Source: Pseudomonadota bacterium | GTDB taxonomy: Bacteria; Desulfobacterota; Binatia; Binatales; Binataceae | Direction of reading: 5' to 3' | DNA: 64,000 nucleotides | NCBI GenBank assembly: GCA_021324885.1 | Contig: JAJPIF010000026.1 | Coordinates: 30,003-94,002 of the forward strand | Part shown: positions 25,612 to 33,895 of the stretch, in pieces | Layout: each line of letters begins with the position of its first letter | Position numbering within the stretch: the first letter of the stretch is position 1 | Notes under the pieces: generated by a model | The model's input: the letters and a program-made list of their open reading frames with translations, nothing else | Told to the model about the DNA's origin: nothing | Databases searched by the model: none | Made by a program: the position numbers and the translations under genes

Positions 25612-27270
25612 ATGGCAGAAGCAACCGAAGCCAAAATGGTGCCGACTCTGGGGTTGACCGGAGTCACGGTAAACGCGATGGCGCTGATAGCGCCGGGCGC
25701 ATTTCTATGGATCACCTTCGTGGTCCAGGCTGGGTACTCCTATCCTTCGGGAATCTCGATGTGGTTTGGGATTTTAGCAGCTCTGGCTCTCGCCTTCGCC
25801 ACGGCAATCTCCTATGCGGAGTTGAACAAGCTCTATCCTGGCGCGGGCAGTTCCTACCTGTTTGCGGAACAGGCCTTCCTCAACCATTCCAGGCACTATC
25901 GGTTCGCACGCATTGCCAAATTCGTGCTTGGTTGGGGTTCGCATCTCTACTACTGGGTGTACCCCGGCGCGATGGCCGCTACGATTGGCATTATGATCGG
26001 GTACATCGTCGGTATCTTTTTCCCTAACGTTATCAATTCCGGAACGCCCGGTCCGGTCTTCATGGCTATGGTGGCGGTGATTGCCGCCTTTGGAATTTCA
26101 TACATAGCGTACAGGGGAGTTCAAGCCTCAACGTGGACGAACTTCACCATCAACGTCATCCAGATCACGGCCCTGATGATTTTTGCCTTGATGGCGATCA
26201 TATATCGCATCGGACATCCAGAGGGCTCCACCGGGCTGGCGCTCGACGGCACCAGCAAGGTGCTCCATTACTCGCTCGGCGGGAATGCTCCGGCTCATCC
26301 CAGCGGCTGGTCGGTCATCGCCCCGCACAGCTTTAATGGCGTGATGCTACAGGCCACGATAGCCATCTTTCTACTGTGCGGGTTTGAATCCATCACCTCA
26401 TTGGGAGAGGAAGCCAAGAACCCGAAGAAGGACATTTCCCGCGGTGTTCTGCTTTCACTCTTCATCCAGGGTCTAATCTGTTACATGATTGAATATTTTG
26501 CCGCGAACTATTTTCTTAGTAGTGCCTACAGCATGGCCGACGCCAAGGGTTCGGCCGCACCTATAGGCGATATGATGACGATCGTCGGCAATGCGCTGCT
26601 GGGTGGCCACGGTCAAGCGTTCATGGTGGTGGAAGCCATCACGGTCTTTCTGGCCCTGATCGGTACGACCCTGGCCTGCATGAATACCGGGGCGCGGGTG
26701 ACCTACGCGATGGGCCGCGACGAAGAAGTCCCCGAGCACTTCGGGATTCTGCATGGGGAGAACCTCACGCCGCATCGGACAATCTGGACCTTGGCGGTGA
26801 TCTCCGCAATATTCGGCGTGATCGGTTCGCTCTATTATTTCGCGGGCGGCTCGGCTCCCGACGACAAAACGATCGCCACCCTTCCGCACAACATATGGTA
26901 CATGGCGGGGATGAGCTCAAACGCATATCTGGCGGCTCTGCCCAACGGACTGGCGCTGGTGACGTTAATTTCCAACTTTGGAATCTTCATTACCTATGGT
27001 CTGACCAACTTGCTCTGCATACTCGCCTATCAGGAGCGGCGCGAATTCCACGGTTTGAAGCACATGGTAATTCCGGTATTCGGTGCAGTGGCGAACTTCG
27101 CCTGCATGGCGTTTTACATCATCGGACCAATCGAGGGCTTGGGAAGCGTCAAGGAACCGCTCATGGCCGTGGGTCTTGCCGTGATATGGGGCATATACGG
27201 AGCGTTCTATTTCATGCGCAATTCCAGGAAGCGGGGCAAGGAGACAATTCTGGTCGGTAAGCCCGCATAG
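25612..27270 (+). CDS. APC-family amino-acid permease
   Basis: This is a 552-residue inner-membrane transporter with 12-14 predicted helices. The first helix region (LGLTGVTVNAMALIAPGAFL) has the unwound-helix glycine pattern of the family, and FESITSLGEEAKNPKKDISR is the classic APC helix 6 block; GARVTYAMGRDEEVPEHFG is another. The start has an AAAGGAGAAAAG ribosome site. It differs clearly from the KimA-like gene: it lacks the C-terminal stress domain and the YPDGGGAY motif. The substrate is unknown. A terminator follows at 27289-27324. Confidence 0.88.
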   Translation: MAEATEAKMVPTLGLTGVTVNAMALIAPGAFLWITFVVQAGYSYPSGISMWFGILAALALAFATAISYAELNKLYPGAGSSYLFAEQAFLNHSRHYRFARIAKFVLGWGSHLYYWVYPGAMAATIGIMIGYIVGIFFPNVINSGTPGPVFMAMVAVIAAFGISYIAYRGVQASTWTNFTINVIQITALMIFALMAIIYRIGHPEGSTGLALDGTSKVLHYSLGGNAPAHPSGWSVIAPHSFNGVMLQATIAIFLLCGFESITSLGEEAKNPKKDISRGVLLSLFIQGLICYMIEYFAANYFLSSAYSMADAKGSAAPIGDMMTIVGNALLGGHGQAFMVVEAITVFLALIGTTLACMNTGARVTYAMGRDEEVPEHFGILHGENLTPHRTIWTLAVISAIFGVIGSLYYFAGGSAPDDKTIATLPHNIWYMAGMSSNAYLAALPNGLALVTLISNFGIFITYGLTNLLCILAYQERREFHGLKHMVIPVFGAVANFACMAFYIIGPIEGLGSVKEPLMAVGLAVIWGIYGAFYFMRNSRKRGKETILVGKPA

Positions 27271-27288
27271 CCAGACAGATTGAAGTGA

Positions 27289-27324
27289 AAAAGGCGGCGC
27301 TGCCGTGGAGCATCGCCGCCTTTT
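27289..27324 (+). terminator. Rho-independent terminator
   Basis: AAAAGGCGGCG (27289-27299) pairs with CGCCGCCTTTT (27314-27324) to give an 11-bp stem with a 14-base loop, ending in a T-run. The A-tract on the left makes it bidirectional, so it can serve both the permease and the opposing ECF operon ending at 27487. Confidence 0.85.
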
Positions 27325-27486
27325 GTTTCCTTGAGTTTTCCTCTTCTCGATTTACATCGAAAGCAAGTGAGGCGACCGTGTCGGCGCTCTGTTGCCGGCC
27401 GCGATGCGGAAGGCGGGCAGGGCCGCTGCCCTACCAAGTGTAGAGGCCGGTACGTACTCGGACGCGCATCCTTGAACGGGCGGGAT

Positions 27487-28137
27487 TTACCAGAACCAAT
27501 GATGGTGCCCGTGATGACCGTCGCCATGTCCGTGCGCTCCCGGAAATGGACCGGGAGGGTTGCCCATTCCCGGCGGGCCATGGTGCCAGTGAGGTCCTCC
27601 CCAGGCAAAGGGATGCGCCTGGCGCCATCTCTGCCTGAGCTCCCCCCGCTCCATCGGCGACATCTGCTGCCATCGCTGGTAATTCATCAGCATGTGTTGG
27701 CGTTGCTGGGGCGGCAATTGCTGGAAGCGCCGGTAACGGTCGAGCAACTCCTGGCGTTGGGCGGGCGGTAGCGCCCTGAAACGGCTGTAGGCCTGCTGGA
27801 GCTGTGCCCGCCGCTCGGGCGGGAGTTGGCGGTACTCGCGCATCGCCTGGAGCACCTGACGGCGCTCTTCAGGCGGAAGGCGGCGGAACTCTTCGAAATT
27901 GCGCTGCGCCGCATAACGCTGTTCGGGACTCATCTGCTGCCATCGGCGGAGGTTCTCCAGTACCGTCTGGCGCTGCATGGGATTCAGCTTCATCCACGTG
28001 TCATGATAGCGCTGTATGTACGCCTGTTCGGCTGGATTCGCCGGTACTCCGGGCAACATCTGGGCACCAGCCCCTGGCACTGAACCCACCGCGACGAGAG
28101 TGGCCATCGAGATGGCTATGAGGACGCGGCGGATCAT
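27487..28137 (-). CDS. Exported DUF3106 protein with His-rich tail
   Basis: The product is 216 residues. A signal peptide (about 1-24) is followed by five to six short repeats built on W-x-x-[ML]-[SP]-P-x-[EQ]-R (such as WQQMSPEQR, FRRLPPEER, YRQLPPERR, FRALPPAQR, FQQLPPQQR), characteristic of DUF3106. The C-terminus is a His/Gly/Pro-rich tail with HGHGDGHHGHHHWFW that could bind metal. It is the last gene of the ECF operon, its start overlapping the previous stop by four bases. A periplasmic stress or metal-sensing role is inferred from context. Confidence 0.8.
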   Translation of the reverse strand: MIRRVLIAISMATLVAVGSVPGAGAQMLPGVPANPAEQAYIQRYHDTWMKLNPMQRQTVLENLRRWQQMSPEQRYAAQRNFEEFRRLPPEERRQVLQAMREYRQLPPERRAQLQQAYSRFRALPPAQRQELLDRYRRFQQLPPQQRQHMLMNYQRWQQMSPMERGELRQRWRQAHPFAWGGPHWHHGPPGMGNPPGPFPGAHGHGDGHHGHHHWFW

Positions 28138-28472
28138 TCGGTTACCTGGTCCTCGCTGTCTGGAGTTGACGGTTCGTTGTTCAGCGGCGGGGGCGAATTG
28201 GTAAGTCCTGACGATGGAGGCGGAATGGTTAGCACCGGCTGCGGTGGCGCACTCGGACCATCGTTGAGGTACCCCATCGCGCGCAGGGTTTGAATCTGAT
28301 CCAGCATCGAGTTCTGATTGGCGTCGGGCTGACCGTTGGAGTTCGACGCGAACAGGTCCAGGTCCAGCAGCATCCTGGGGTCCGGACCGATCTGCGCCCA
28401 CGACACGCGCGCTCCCAGGGCAATCGCGGCGGCCAGCAGCATCGCACTCGACCATTTAGGACCGGAGCGCAT
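28134..28472 (-). CDS. Small exported hypothetical protein in the ECF operon
   Basis: The product is 112 residues with a signal peptide (about 1-26, ending VSWAQ), an acidic centre (LLDLDLFASNSNGQPDANQN) and a Pro/Ser-rich tail. It overlaps the anti-sigma gene by 17 bases and the DUF3106 gene by 4 bases, so the four genes are tightly coupled. No family was recognised. Confidence 0.65.
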   Translation of the reverse strand: MRSGPKWSSAMLLAAAIALGARVSWAQIGPDPRMLLDLDLFASNSNGQPDANQNSMLDQIQTLRAMGYLNDGPSAPPQPVLTIPPPSSGLTNSPPPLNNEPSTPDSEDQVTE

Positions 28473-28983
28473 CGCTGGACTTTGGCATCGGCCGCAACTC
28501 GTCCAGATGCTCGATCAGGTCGTAATTTTCCAATAGATCGAGCTGCTGTACGACGTCATAATTGCGCAGGAATCCGACGTCGGTCACGCCCATCTGCTGC
28601 TCCAGGGCGAGCTGGTCGCCGGGCGGCTCGTTGGACGGATTGTTGAGGCCGGGCACCGCCAGCCAAAGGGCGAGAGCGGCGGCAGCCGCCGCAGTCAATC
28701 CCGCTCCCCATCCATACACGGGCCGCCACCATTTCAGCCGCCGCTGCTTGTGGGCCTCAAGCTTGCGGCGCAGCTCGGAGCGGTAGGCGCCCCAATGCGG
28801 AACCGGCAGCTCGTCGATGCGCGAGGACAATTCGGACAGCAGCGCGCCAAATGACTGCGCCGATTCGCGGCACTGTTCGCATCCCGCCAGATGGGCCGCG
28901 ACCAATTCGCGCTCAGCGCCGGACAGTTCGCCTCGGATATACGGGACCAGCGCCGTTTCAGGATGACTAACCGCCATTTTCAA
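28456..28983 (-). CDS. Zinc-finger anti-sigma factor
   Basis: This 175-residue membrane protein probably holds the neighbouring ECF sigma factor inactive. The N-terminal zinc-finger (ZAS) motif is HLAGCEQC (residues 31-38, H-x3-C-x2-C), after VPYIRGELSGAERELVAAH. One membrane helix lies at about 91-112 (GAGLTAAAAAALALWLAVPG). The extracytoplasmic part (about 113-175) ends in repeated acidic Leu-rich segments (VQQLDLLENYDLIEHLDELR). Its start overlaps the sigma gene stop by 4 bases. Confidence 0.85.
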   Translation of the reverse strand: MKMAVSHPETALVPYIRGELSGAERELVAAHLAGCEQCRESAQSFGALLSELSSRIDELPVPHWGAYRSELRRKLEAHKQRRLKWWRPVYGWGAGLTAAAAAALALWLAVPGLNNPSNEPPGDQLALEQQMGVTDVGFLRNYDVVQQLDLLENYDLIEHLDELRPMPKSSDALRS

Positions 28984-29585
28984 TCGTTCCCAAGCATTTT
29001 CTTTAGCGCGGCCAATCCACGATAGATATGGACCCGCGCGGTGTTCTCCGAACAGTTCAGCACCTGTGCAATCTCCCGGCTTGAAAAACCCTCCTGCACC
29101 TGCAGCAGGACCGCTGTTCTCTGATTGGCCGACAAGCGTTGCAGAGCCTCCGCGAGACGGCCGGAAAACTGATGTTTGATAGCCGCCTGGTCGGGTCCTT
29201 CCTCACCGGAGGGAGGATCGATGCCGGGTTCGTCAGGATCGTCGCCCGGACCGGCCAGCGGCAGCAGCCTGTTCCACCATTTGCCCCGCCGCTTGTGGTC
29301 GATGCACAGGTTAACCAAGACACGGTAAAACCAGGTGGAAAAGCGCGACCGACCGTCGAAACGGTTGGCTGACTCGTACAGCCGGATGAAGGCGTCCTGC
29401 GAGATGTCACGCGCGTCGGCCTCATTGCCGAGCACCGAGTAAGCGATACGGAAAGCCCGCGTCTGATGGCGCTGGACCAACAGCTCGAACGCCTGCTCGT
29501 CACGCTGCGCGACCATTGCGCACAGTTCTTCATCCGTAAGCTCCTTCAAGCAGATTCGCCCCGGCGGCCGACGCGCTACCTCCAA
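28980..29585 (-). CDS. ECF-type RNA polymerase sigma factor
   Basis: This sigma-70-family factor has region 2 (AFELLVQRHQTRAFRIAYSV, then DISQDAFIRLYESANRFDGR, then FSTWFYRVLVNLCIDHKRR) and region 4 (ALQRLSANQRTAVLLQVQEG, then SSREIAQVLNCSENTARVHI). It is the first gene of the sigma / anti-sigma / exported / DUF3106 operon. The annotated start is TTG at 29585; another in-frame TTG at 29549 lies closer to the conserved core, so the N-terminus is uncertain. The upstream 190 bases, shared with the divergent thiolase gene, should hold its promoter. Confidence 0.9.
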   Translation of the reverse strand: MEVARRPPGRICLKELTDEELCAMVAQRDEQAFELLVQRHQTRAFRIAYSVLGNEADARDISQDAFIRLYESANRFDGRSRFSTWFYRVLVNLCIDHKRRGKWWNRLLPLAGPGDDPDEPGIDPPSGEEGPDQAAIKHQFSGRLAEALQRLSANQRTAVLLQVQEGFSSREIAQVLNCSENTARVHIYRGLAALKKMLGND

Positions 29586-29774
29586 AAGGAGGCCAAGCTC
29601 AACCTTCGGCCAGTCCAGCCCAGATGCTACCTGCTTTCACCCATTGGACGGAACTGGGATGCCGGGCGTTTACTGCCTTTTCGCCTTGCGTTTCATCGCG
29701 TCGCGCCTGCCATTGACAAGGCTGGACCGGTCGGGGTAGGGGGTTGCCAGATTTGACGGCGCGGGTCGAACCGC

Positions 29775-30923
29775 ATGCTCAAGGATCGTACAGCAATTGC
29801 CGGGATTGGCGAGACCACTTTTGGCAAGCTTTTGCCCTCCTCAGAAGAACGGCTGGCCTGCGAAGCGATTCTGGCTGCGCTCGATGACGCCGGTATCGCG
29901 CCACGCGAGGTCGACGGACTGTGCTCCTACACGATGGAGACGACTGACGCGACCGAAATTGCGCGCAATATCGGTGCGGGGGATGTCACGTTCTTCTCAC
30001 AGATCGGCTATGGCGGCGGCGCTGGTGCTGCCACCGTCGGACATGCCGCGATGGCCGTGGCTGGTGGGCAGGCCAAGGTCGTGGTGGCATGGCGGGCGCG
30101 TAAACGCAGCGCTCGCAGCGCGCGCATCTGGGCCAGCGCCGCGGAAAGCGTTGCGGTCACCGGGCGATGGAGCCGGCCATGGGGACTGCTGCGTCCCGTC
30201 GACGAAATTGCCATGCTGGCGCGCCGCTATATGCACGAGTACGCAATCACGCGCGACGCACTGGCCGAAGTCGTGCTGGCGGTGCGCGCGCACGCCAATC
30301 GCAATCCGCGCGCCGCGATGTACCACCGTGCGCTTACGCGCGAGGAATATATGAGCGCGCGCTGGGTGTCCGAACCGTTGTGCCTGTTCGATTGTTGCCT
30401 GGAAACCGACGGCGCGCTCGCCGCGGTCGTGGTTTCAAGCGACCGCGCTCGCGATTGCCGCCGTTCGCCGGTCTATATCCACGCTTTCGAGCAGGCGATG
30501 CCGCGTCAGATTTTCGCGATGACCAATTACTTCTGCGAGGATCCGCTGCGCACGCCGTCATCCGTAGCCGGCAAGCTTTTGTGGCGCGACTCCGATTTCA
30601 CCCCCGCCGACGTCAAGGTCGCCCAGATTTACGACGCCTTCAGTCCGCTGATCCTGTTCGCGCTTGAAGGCTTCGGGTTGTGCGGCCGCGGCGAGGCCGG
30701 GGACTTTGTGCGCGGCGGCAAGCTCAGATGGGACGGCGGTGGCGTCGCCGTCAACACCTCGGGCGGCAGTCTGTCGGAAGCCTATGTCCACGGCTTCAAT
30801 ATGATCACCGAAGCGGTACGGCAGATGCGCGGCACCTCGACCTCCCAGGTGGACGGCGCGCAATGCTGCCTGGTGGCCAGCGCCGATTGCGTCCCGTCGG
30901 GCGCGCTGCTGCTGCGGAGATAG
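29775..30923 (+). CDS. Thiolase-fold lipid-transfer-like protein lacking the acyl Cys
   Basis: This 382-residue protein belongs to the SCP-x/Ltp branch of the thiolase superfamily. The N-terminus (RTAIAGIGETTFGK) and the blocks VAQIYDAFSPLILFALEGFG and VNTSGGSLSEAYVHGF are diagnostic. Where true thiolases have the acyl-accepting Cys, this protein reads GYGGGAGAATVGHA. That change, with the DUF35 partner immediately downstream, is the pattern of Ltp2-type retro-aldolases that work with ChsH2 to shorten sterol side chains. It heads an operon with two CoA-transferases. Substrate unknown. Confidence 0.85.
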   Translation: MLKDRTAIAGIGETTFGKLLPSSEERLACEAILAALDDAGIAPREVDGLCSYTMETTDATEIARNIGAGDVTFFSQIGYGGGAGAATVGHAAMAVAGGQAKVVVAWRARKRSARSARIWASAAESVAVTGRWSRPWGLLRPVDEIAMLARRYMHEYAITRDALAEVVLAVRAHANRNPRAAMYHRALTREEYMSARWVSEPLCLFDCCLETDGALAAVVVSSDRARDCRRSPVYIHAFEQAMPRQIFAMTNYFCEDPLRTPSSVAGKLLWRDSDFTPADVKVAQIYDAFSPLILFALEGFGLCGRGEAGDFVRGGKLRWDGGGVAVNTSGGSLSEAYVHGFNMITEAVRQMRGTSTSQVDGAQCCLVASADCVPSGALLLRR

Positions 30924-30926
30924 ACG

Positions 30927-31370
30927 ATGACCGTTCCCAACTGGGCCGGCGAAGACGAAGTTGGATTCTGGGAGGGCGTCGAGCGCGGTGAACTGCGGAT
31001 TCAAAGCTGCGCGCGGTGCAAGCGGCTGCGCTTTCCGCCCCGTCCGTTCTGCCCGTGGTGCCAGTCGCCGGATTGCGCTTGGCAGCCGATGTCGGGACGG
31101 GGTACTTTGTGGTCGTACGCGATTGTGCATCCGCCGCTGGTGGCGCCCTTTGCCGAGCTCGCGCCCTACAATGTGATCGTGGTCGCGTTGCAGGAGGATC
31201 CGCACATCCGGATAGTCGGCAATCTCGTGACGGATGCGCAGGGGGCCATCAATGAGGTGAAGGCGCAGCAGATTCGGATTGGTGCACAGGTGGAAGTGGT
31301 CTTCGGCGAAGGTCCAGGCGGACTGCGCCTGCCACGCTGGAGGTACGCTGCGCATCGAAGCGGGGACTGA
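30927..31370 (+). CDS. DUF35 zinc-ribbon/OB-fold protein
   Basis: This 147-residue protein is the usual partner of Ltp/thiolase-fold proteins. Four Cys of a rubredoxin-like zinc ribbon are seen (CARCKRLRFPPRPFCPWC), followed by an OB-fold with GRGTLWSYAIVHPPLVAPFA. In ChsH2-Ltp2 the DUF35 domain is needed for aldolase activity by completing the active site. The gene starts four bases after the thiolase-fold gene, so the two proteins probably form a complex. Confidence 0.88.
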   Translation: MTVPNWAGEDEVGFWEGVERGELRIQSCARCKRLRFPPRPFCPWCQSPDCAWQPMSGRGTLWSYAIVHPPLVAPFAELAPYNVIVVALQEDPHIRIVGNLVTDAQGAINEVKAQQIRIGAQVEVVFGEGPGGLRLPRWRYAAHRSGD

Positions 31371-31388
31371 GCATTGGAAGGAAGCGCG

Positions 31389-32597
31389 ATGGCAGAAGAC
31401 ACCCTAACCCCCGCCCGTTTACTCGATCGCAGCGGACCGCTCAAGGGACTCACCGTCGTCGACCTGACCTGGGGTGTGGCGGGGCCGCTGGCGACCATGT
31501 TCATGGCCGATTATGGCGCCGATGTGATCAAGGTCGAGCCGCCCGGTGGCGATCCGTTCCGCGCCCTGCTGCCCGCCTATACCGTGTGGCAGCGCGGCAA
31601 GAAAAGCATCGTCCTGAATTTGAAGAATGAGCCGGGAAAAAGTCTGTTACACCGGATGCTGGCGCGTGCCGATGTTTTGATCGAAAGCTTTACGCCCGAG
31701 GCCGCCAGCCATCTGCAAATCAATTACGAATCGCTGCAAGCGGACTTCCCCCGCTTGATCGCCTGTTCGATCCGGGGCTACGGCGATGAGCGCGACAACC
31801 AGCACAGCGGTTTTGACGCGCTGGTCCAGGCGCGCGCGGGCCTGTTCGGCGAGCAGGGCGGAATTCGCGAAGGCCCGGTGTTTTCCTACTATCCGCTGGC
31901 CAGTTACGCGGCCGCGTATTTAGCGCTGATCGGCGTGATGGCGGCGCTGCACGCGCGCAAGCAGAGCGGCAAATGCCAGCGGGTCGAGACCTCGCTCTAC
32001 GACGGAGTCCTGGCCCACTTCGCGCTCCAGCTTTCGCAGGCGGAAAAGCCCACCGCGAGTTTTCGCGCCTATCGCGGCAGCAAACGCCACGTGCCGCCCT
32101 CGGTCGATTCCTATCAATGCTCGGACGGTCGCTATCTGCATATTCACACCGGCGCCAAGGGCGCGTTCGAGCGGCTGTGTGAACTGGTGGGAATCGACCC
32201 CAGGGAATTTCCCGGCTACTACAAGGGACGCCATTTTGTCGGCGACCGCGAACAGGGCGAGCGCTTTCGCCGCGAACTGGCGCAGCGCTTCCGGACACGT
32301 CCGATGATGCAATGGGTCGCGGCCCTGCGCGACTCCGATGTCGCTGTCGGTCCCTGCCTGGAGGCCGGAGCCGGATTCGAGGACGAGCAGGCGCTGGCGA
32401 TGGATTTGATCGCGCAGGTCTTCGACCCGCGGCTGGGAAACCTGCGCGAATGCGGATTGCCAATCAAATTTGGCGCCACGCCCGGCGCGATCACCAAGTC
32501 CGCGCCCGAGCCCGGCGCCGACGCCGAGGAAGTCCTGCGCTGGCTGGGGATTCCGCATTCAGAAGCGGCGGTTTTGCGCGCCCAGGGAGCGGTTTGA
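31389..32597 (+). CDS. CaiB/BaiF (type III) CoA-transferase, Asp-to-Ser variant
   Basis: The product is 402 residues. It shows MFMADYGADVIKVEPPGGDP, WQRGKKSIVLNLKNEPG and LIACSIRGYGDE. In characterised type III enzymes an Asp near residue 169 forms the acyl-anhydride intermediate. Lining up with CaiB and the local paralogues places PLASYAAAYLALIGVMAAL here, with Ser in place of Asp. Function may thus differ from classical transfer. The ATG at 31389 has GGAAGGAAGCG upstream. It is in the thiolase/DUF35 operon. Confidence 0.85.
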   Translation: MAEDTLTPARLLDRSGPLKGLTVVDLTWGVAGPLATMFMADYGADVIKVEPPGGDPFRALLPAYTVWQRGKKSIVLNLKNEPGKSLLHRMLARADVLIESFTPEAASHLQINYESLQADFPRLIACSIRGYGDERDNQHSGFDALVQARAGLFGEQGGIREGPVFSYYPLASYAAAYLALIGVMAALHARKQSGKCQRVETSLYDGVLAHFALQLSQAEKPTASFRAYRGSKRHVPPSVDSYQCSDGRYLHIHTGAKGAFERLCELVGIDPREFPGYYKGRHFVGDREQGERFRRELAQRFRTRPMMQWVAALRDSDVAVGPCLEAGAGFEDEQALAMDLIAQVFDPRLGNLRECGLPIKFGATPGAITKSAPEPGADAEEVLRWLGIPHSEAAVLRAQGAV

Positions 32598-32606
32598 GGA
32601 AATCCG

Positions 32607-33803
32607 ATGGAGCGAGGCGAAGATCACAATCAAACTTCGGTGGCTGCGCACCGCGGACCGCTGGCCGGAATCCGCTCGGTGGACTGCGGGATGTTCGCGG
32701 CGGGTCCGTATGCCGCGATGCTGCTGTCCGACCTCGGCGCGGATGTAATCAAAGTCGAGCCGCCCGAAGGCGACACCATGCGCCCGACGGAAAAGGCGTT
32801 CGCCGGCGTCCAGCGCGGCAAGCGCTCGATCGCCGTGGACCTCAAGACGCCTGAGGGCTTGCGCATTTTTTACCAACTGGCCGCGCGCGCTGATATCGTG
32901 CAGCACAATCTCCGCCTGGAGGTCGCGCAGCGTCTGGGCATCGGCTACGACAAGGTGCGCGAAATCAATCCCCGCATCATCTATTGCCATGGCACCGGTT
33001 TCGGCTCCAGGGGACCACTGCGCAACATCGGCGGCTTCGAGATGAACTACCAGGCGCATGGCGGCTTGGAATCCGCCCAGGCTGGGGAAGGCAATTCGCC
33101 GGTGTTGATTTGCGGTGCGCCGATGGACTTGTTCACCGCGATGGAGGCGGCGGCGGCGATCCTGATGGCGCTGCGATGGCGCGACGAAACCGGCGAGGGC
33201 CAGTACCTCGAAATCCCCCAGTTCGCGACCGCATTCGTCTTCGAAAGCCAGCAATACATAACGTCCACCGGCCCCGGCCCGCGCTTCACGCTCGATTCGC
33301 AGCAGACCGGGCTCGGCCCGTTTTACCGGATCTACGAAGCCGCGGACGGCCGCTGGATTTGCATTGCCTGTCCCGACCGCCAGACCCAGGAGCGGCTGCT
33401 GTCCGCGCTCGGTCTGGATCCGGCGCTCCATACGCACGAGCGGCAGACCTTGGAGCGCGAGTTGCAGACAAAGTTCCGCGCGCGCGACGCGGCGGCCTGG
33501 CTGCAATCGCTCCAATCCTCCGGCATTCCTTGCGAAATTGCCGCGGAGACCGGCACGGTGGAAAAAATTCTGAGCGACCCGCAGGCACTTGAGCGCGGAC
33601 GGGTGGTCGAATACGACCATCCGATCTACGGCCGCCTGCGCCAGACCGGTCACCTGATGCGCTTCTCCAGAACACCGGCGCATATCGATCGTCCGCCACC
33701 GCTATGCGGACAACATACGCGCGAAGTGATGCGCGAACTGGGCTACGACAATGAGCAGATTGCGCAATTGGCAGGTAAAGGAGTCGTGAGGATGGCGGAA
33801 TGA
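32607..33803 (+). CDS. CaiB/BaiF (type III) CoA-transferase
   Basis: The product is 398 residues, with MLLSDLGADVIKVEPPEGDT, VQRGKRSIAVDLKTPEG, IIYCHGTGFGSRGPLRN and, at the active-site position, GAPMDLFTAMEAAAAILMAL, where the Asp is kept. It starts nine bases after the preceding paralogue, so the two may form a heteromer, one intact and one lacking the Asp. These enzymes move CoA between carboxylic acids and typically activate substrates for beta-oxidation-type degradation. Confidence 0.88.
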   Translation: MERGEDHNQTSVAAHRGPLAGIRSVDCGMFAAGPYAAMLLSDLGADVIKVEPPEGDTMRPTEKAFAGVQRGKRSIAVDLKTPEGLRIFYQLAARADIVQHNLRLEVAQRLGIGYDKVREINPRIIYCHGTGFGSRGPLRNIGGFEMNYQAHGGLESAQAGEGNSPVLICGAPMDLFTAMEAAAAILMALRWRDETGEGQYLEIPQFATAFVFESQQYITSTGPGPRFTLDSQQTGLGPFYRIYEAADGRWICIACPDRQTQERLLSALGLDPALHTHERQTLERELQTKFRARDAAAWLQSLQSSGIPCEIAAETGTVEKILSDPQALERGRVVEYDHPIYGRLRQTGHLMRFSRTPAHIDRPPPLCGQHTREVMRELGYDNEQIAQLAGKGVVRMAE

Positions 33804-33893
33804 GGGAAGAGCAGTGAGTAAGGCCGGAAAAGAGTTTGCAAAGTAATTTCCTGCTCTTCTTCTCCCTGCTCAGTCCTCCCTGAAAGGAGTTCA
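33803..33893. repeat. Intergenic hairpin with a dispersed 20-mer, copy A
   Basis: GAAGAGCAG (33806-33814) pairs with CTGCTCTTC (33851-33859). The 20-mer at 33803-33822 (AGGGAAGAGCAGTGAGTAAG) recurs at 37147-37166 with 18 of 20 identical bases. The right half is pyrimidine-rich, ending in a GAAAGGAG ribosome site for the next gene. Confidence 0.5.
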
Positions 33894-33895
33894 CC

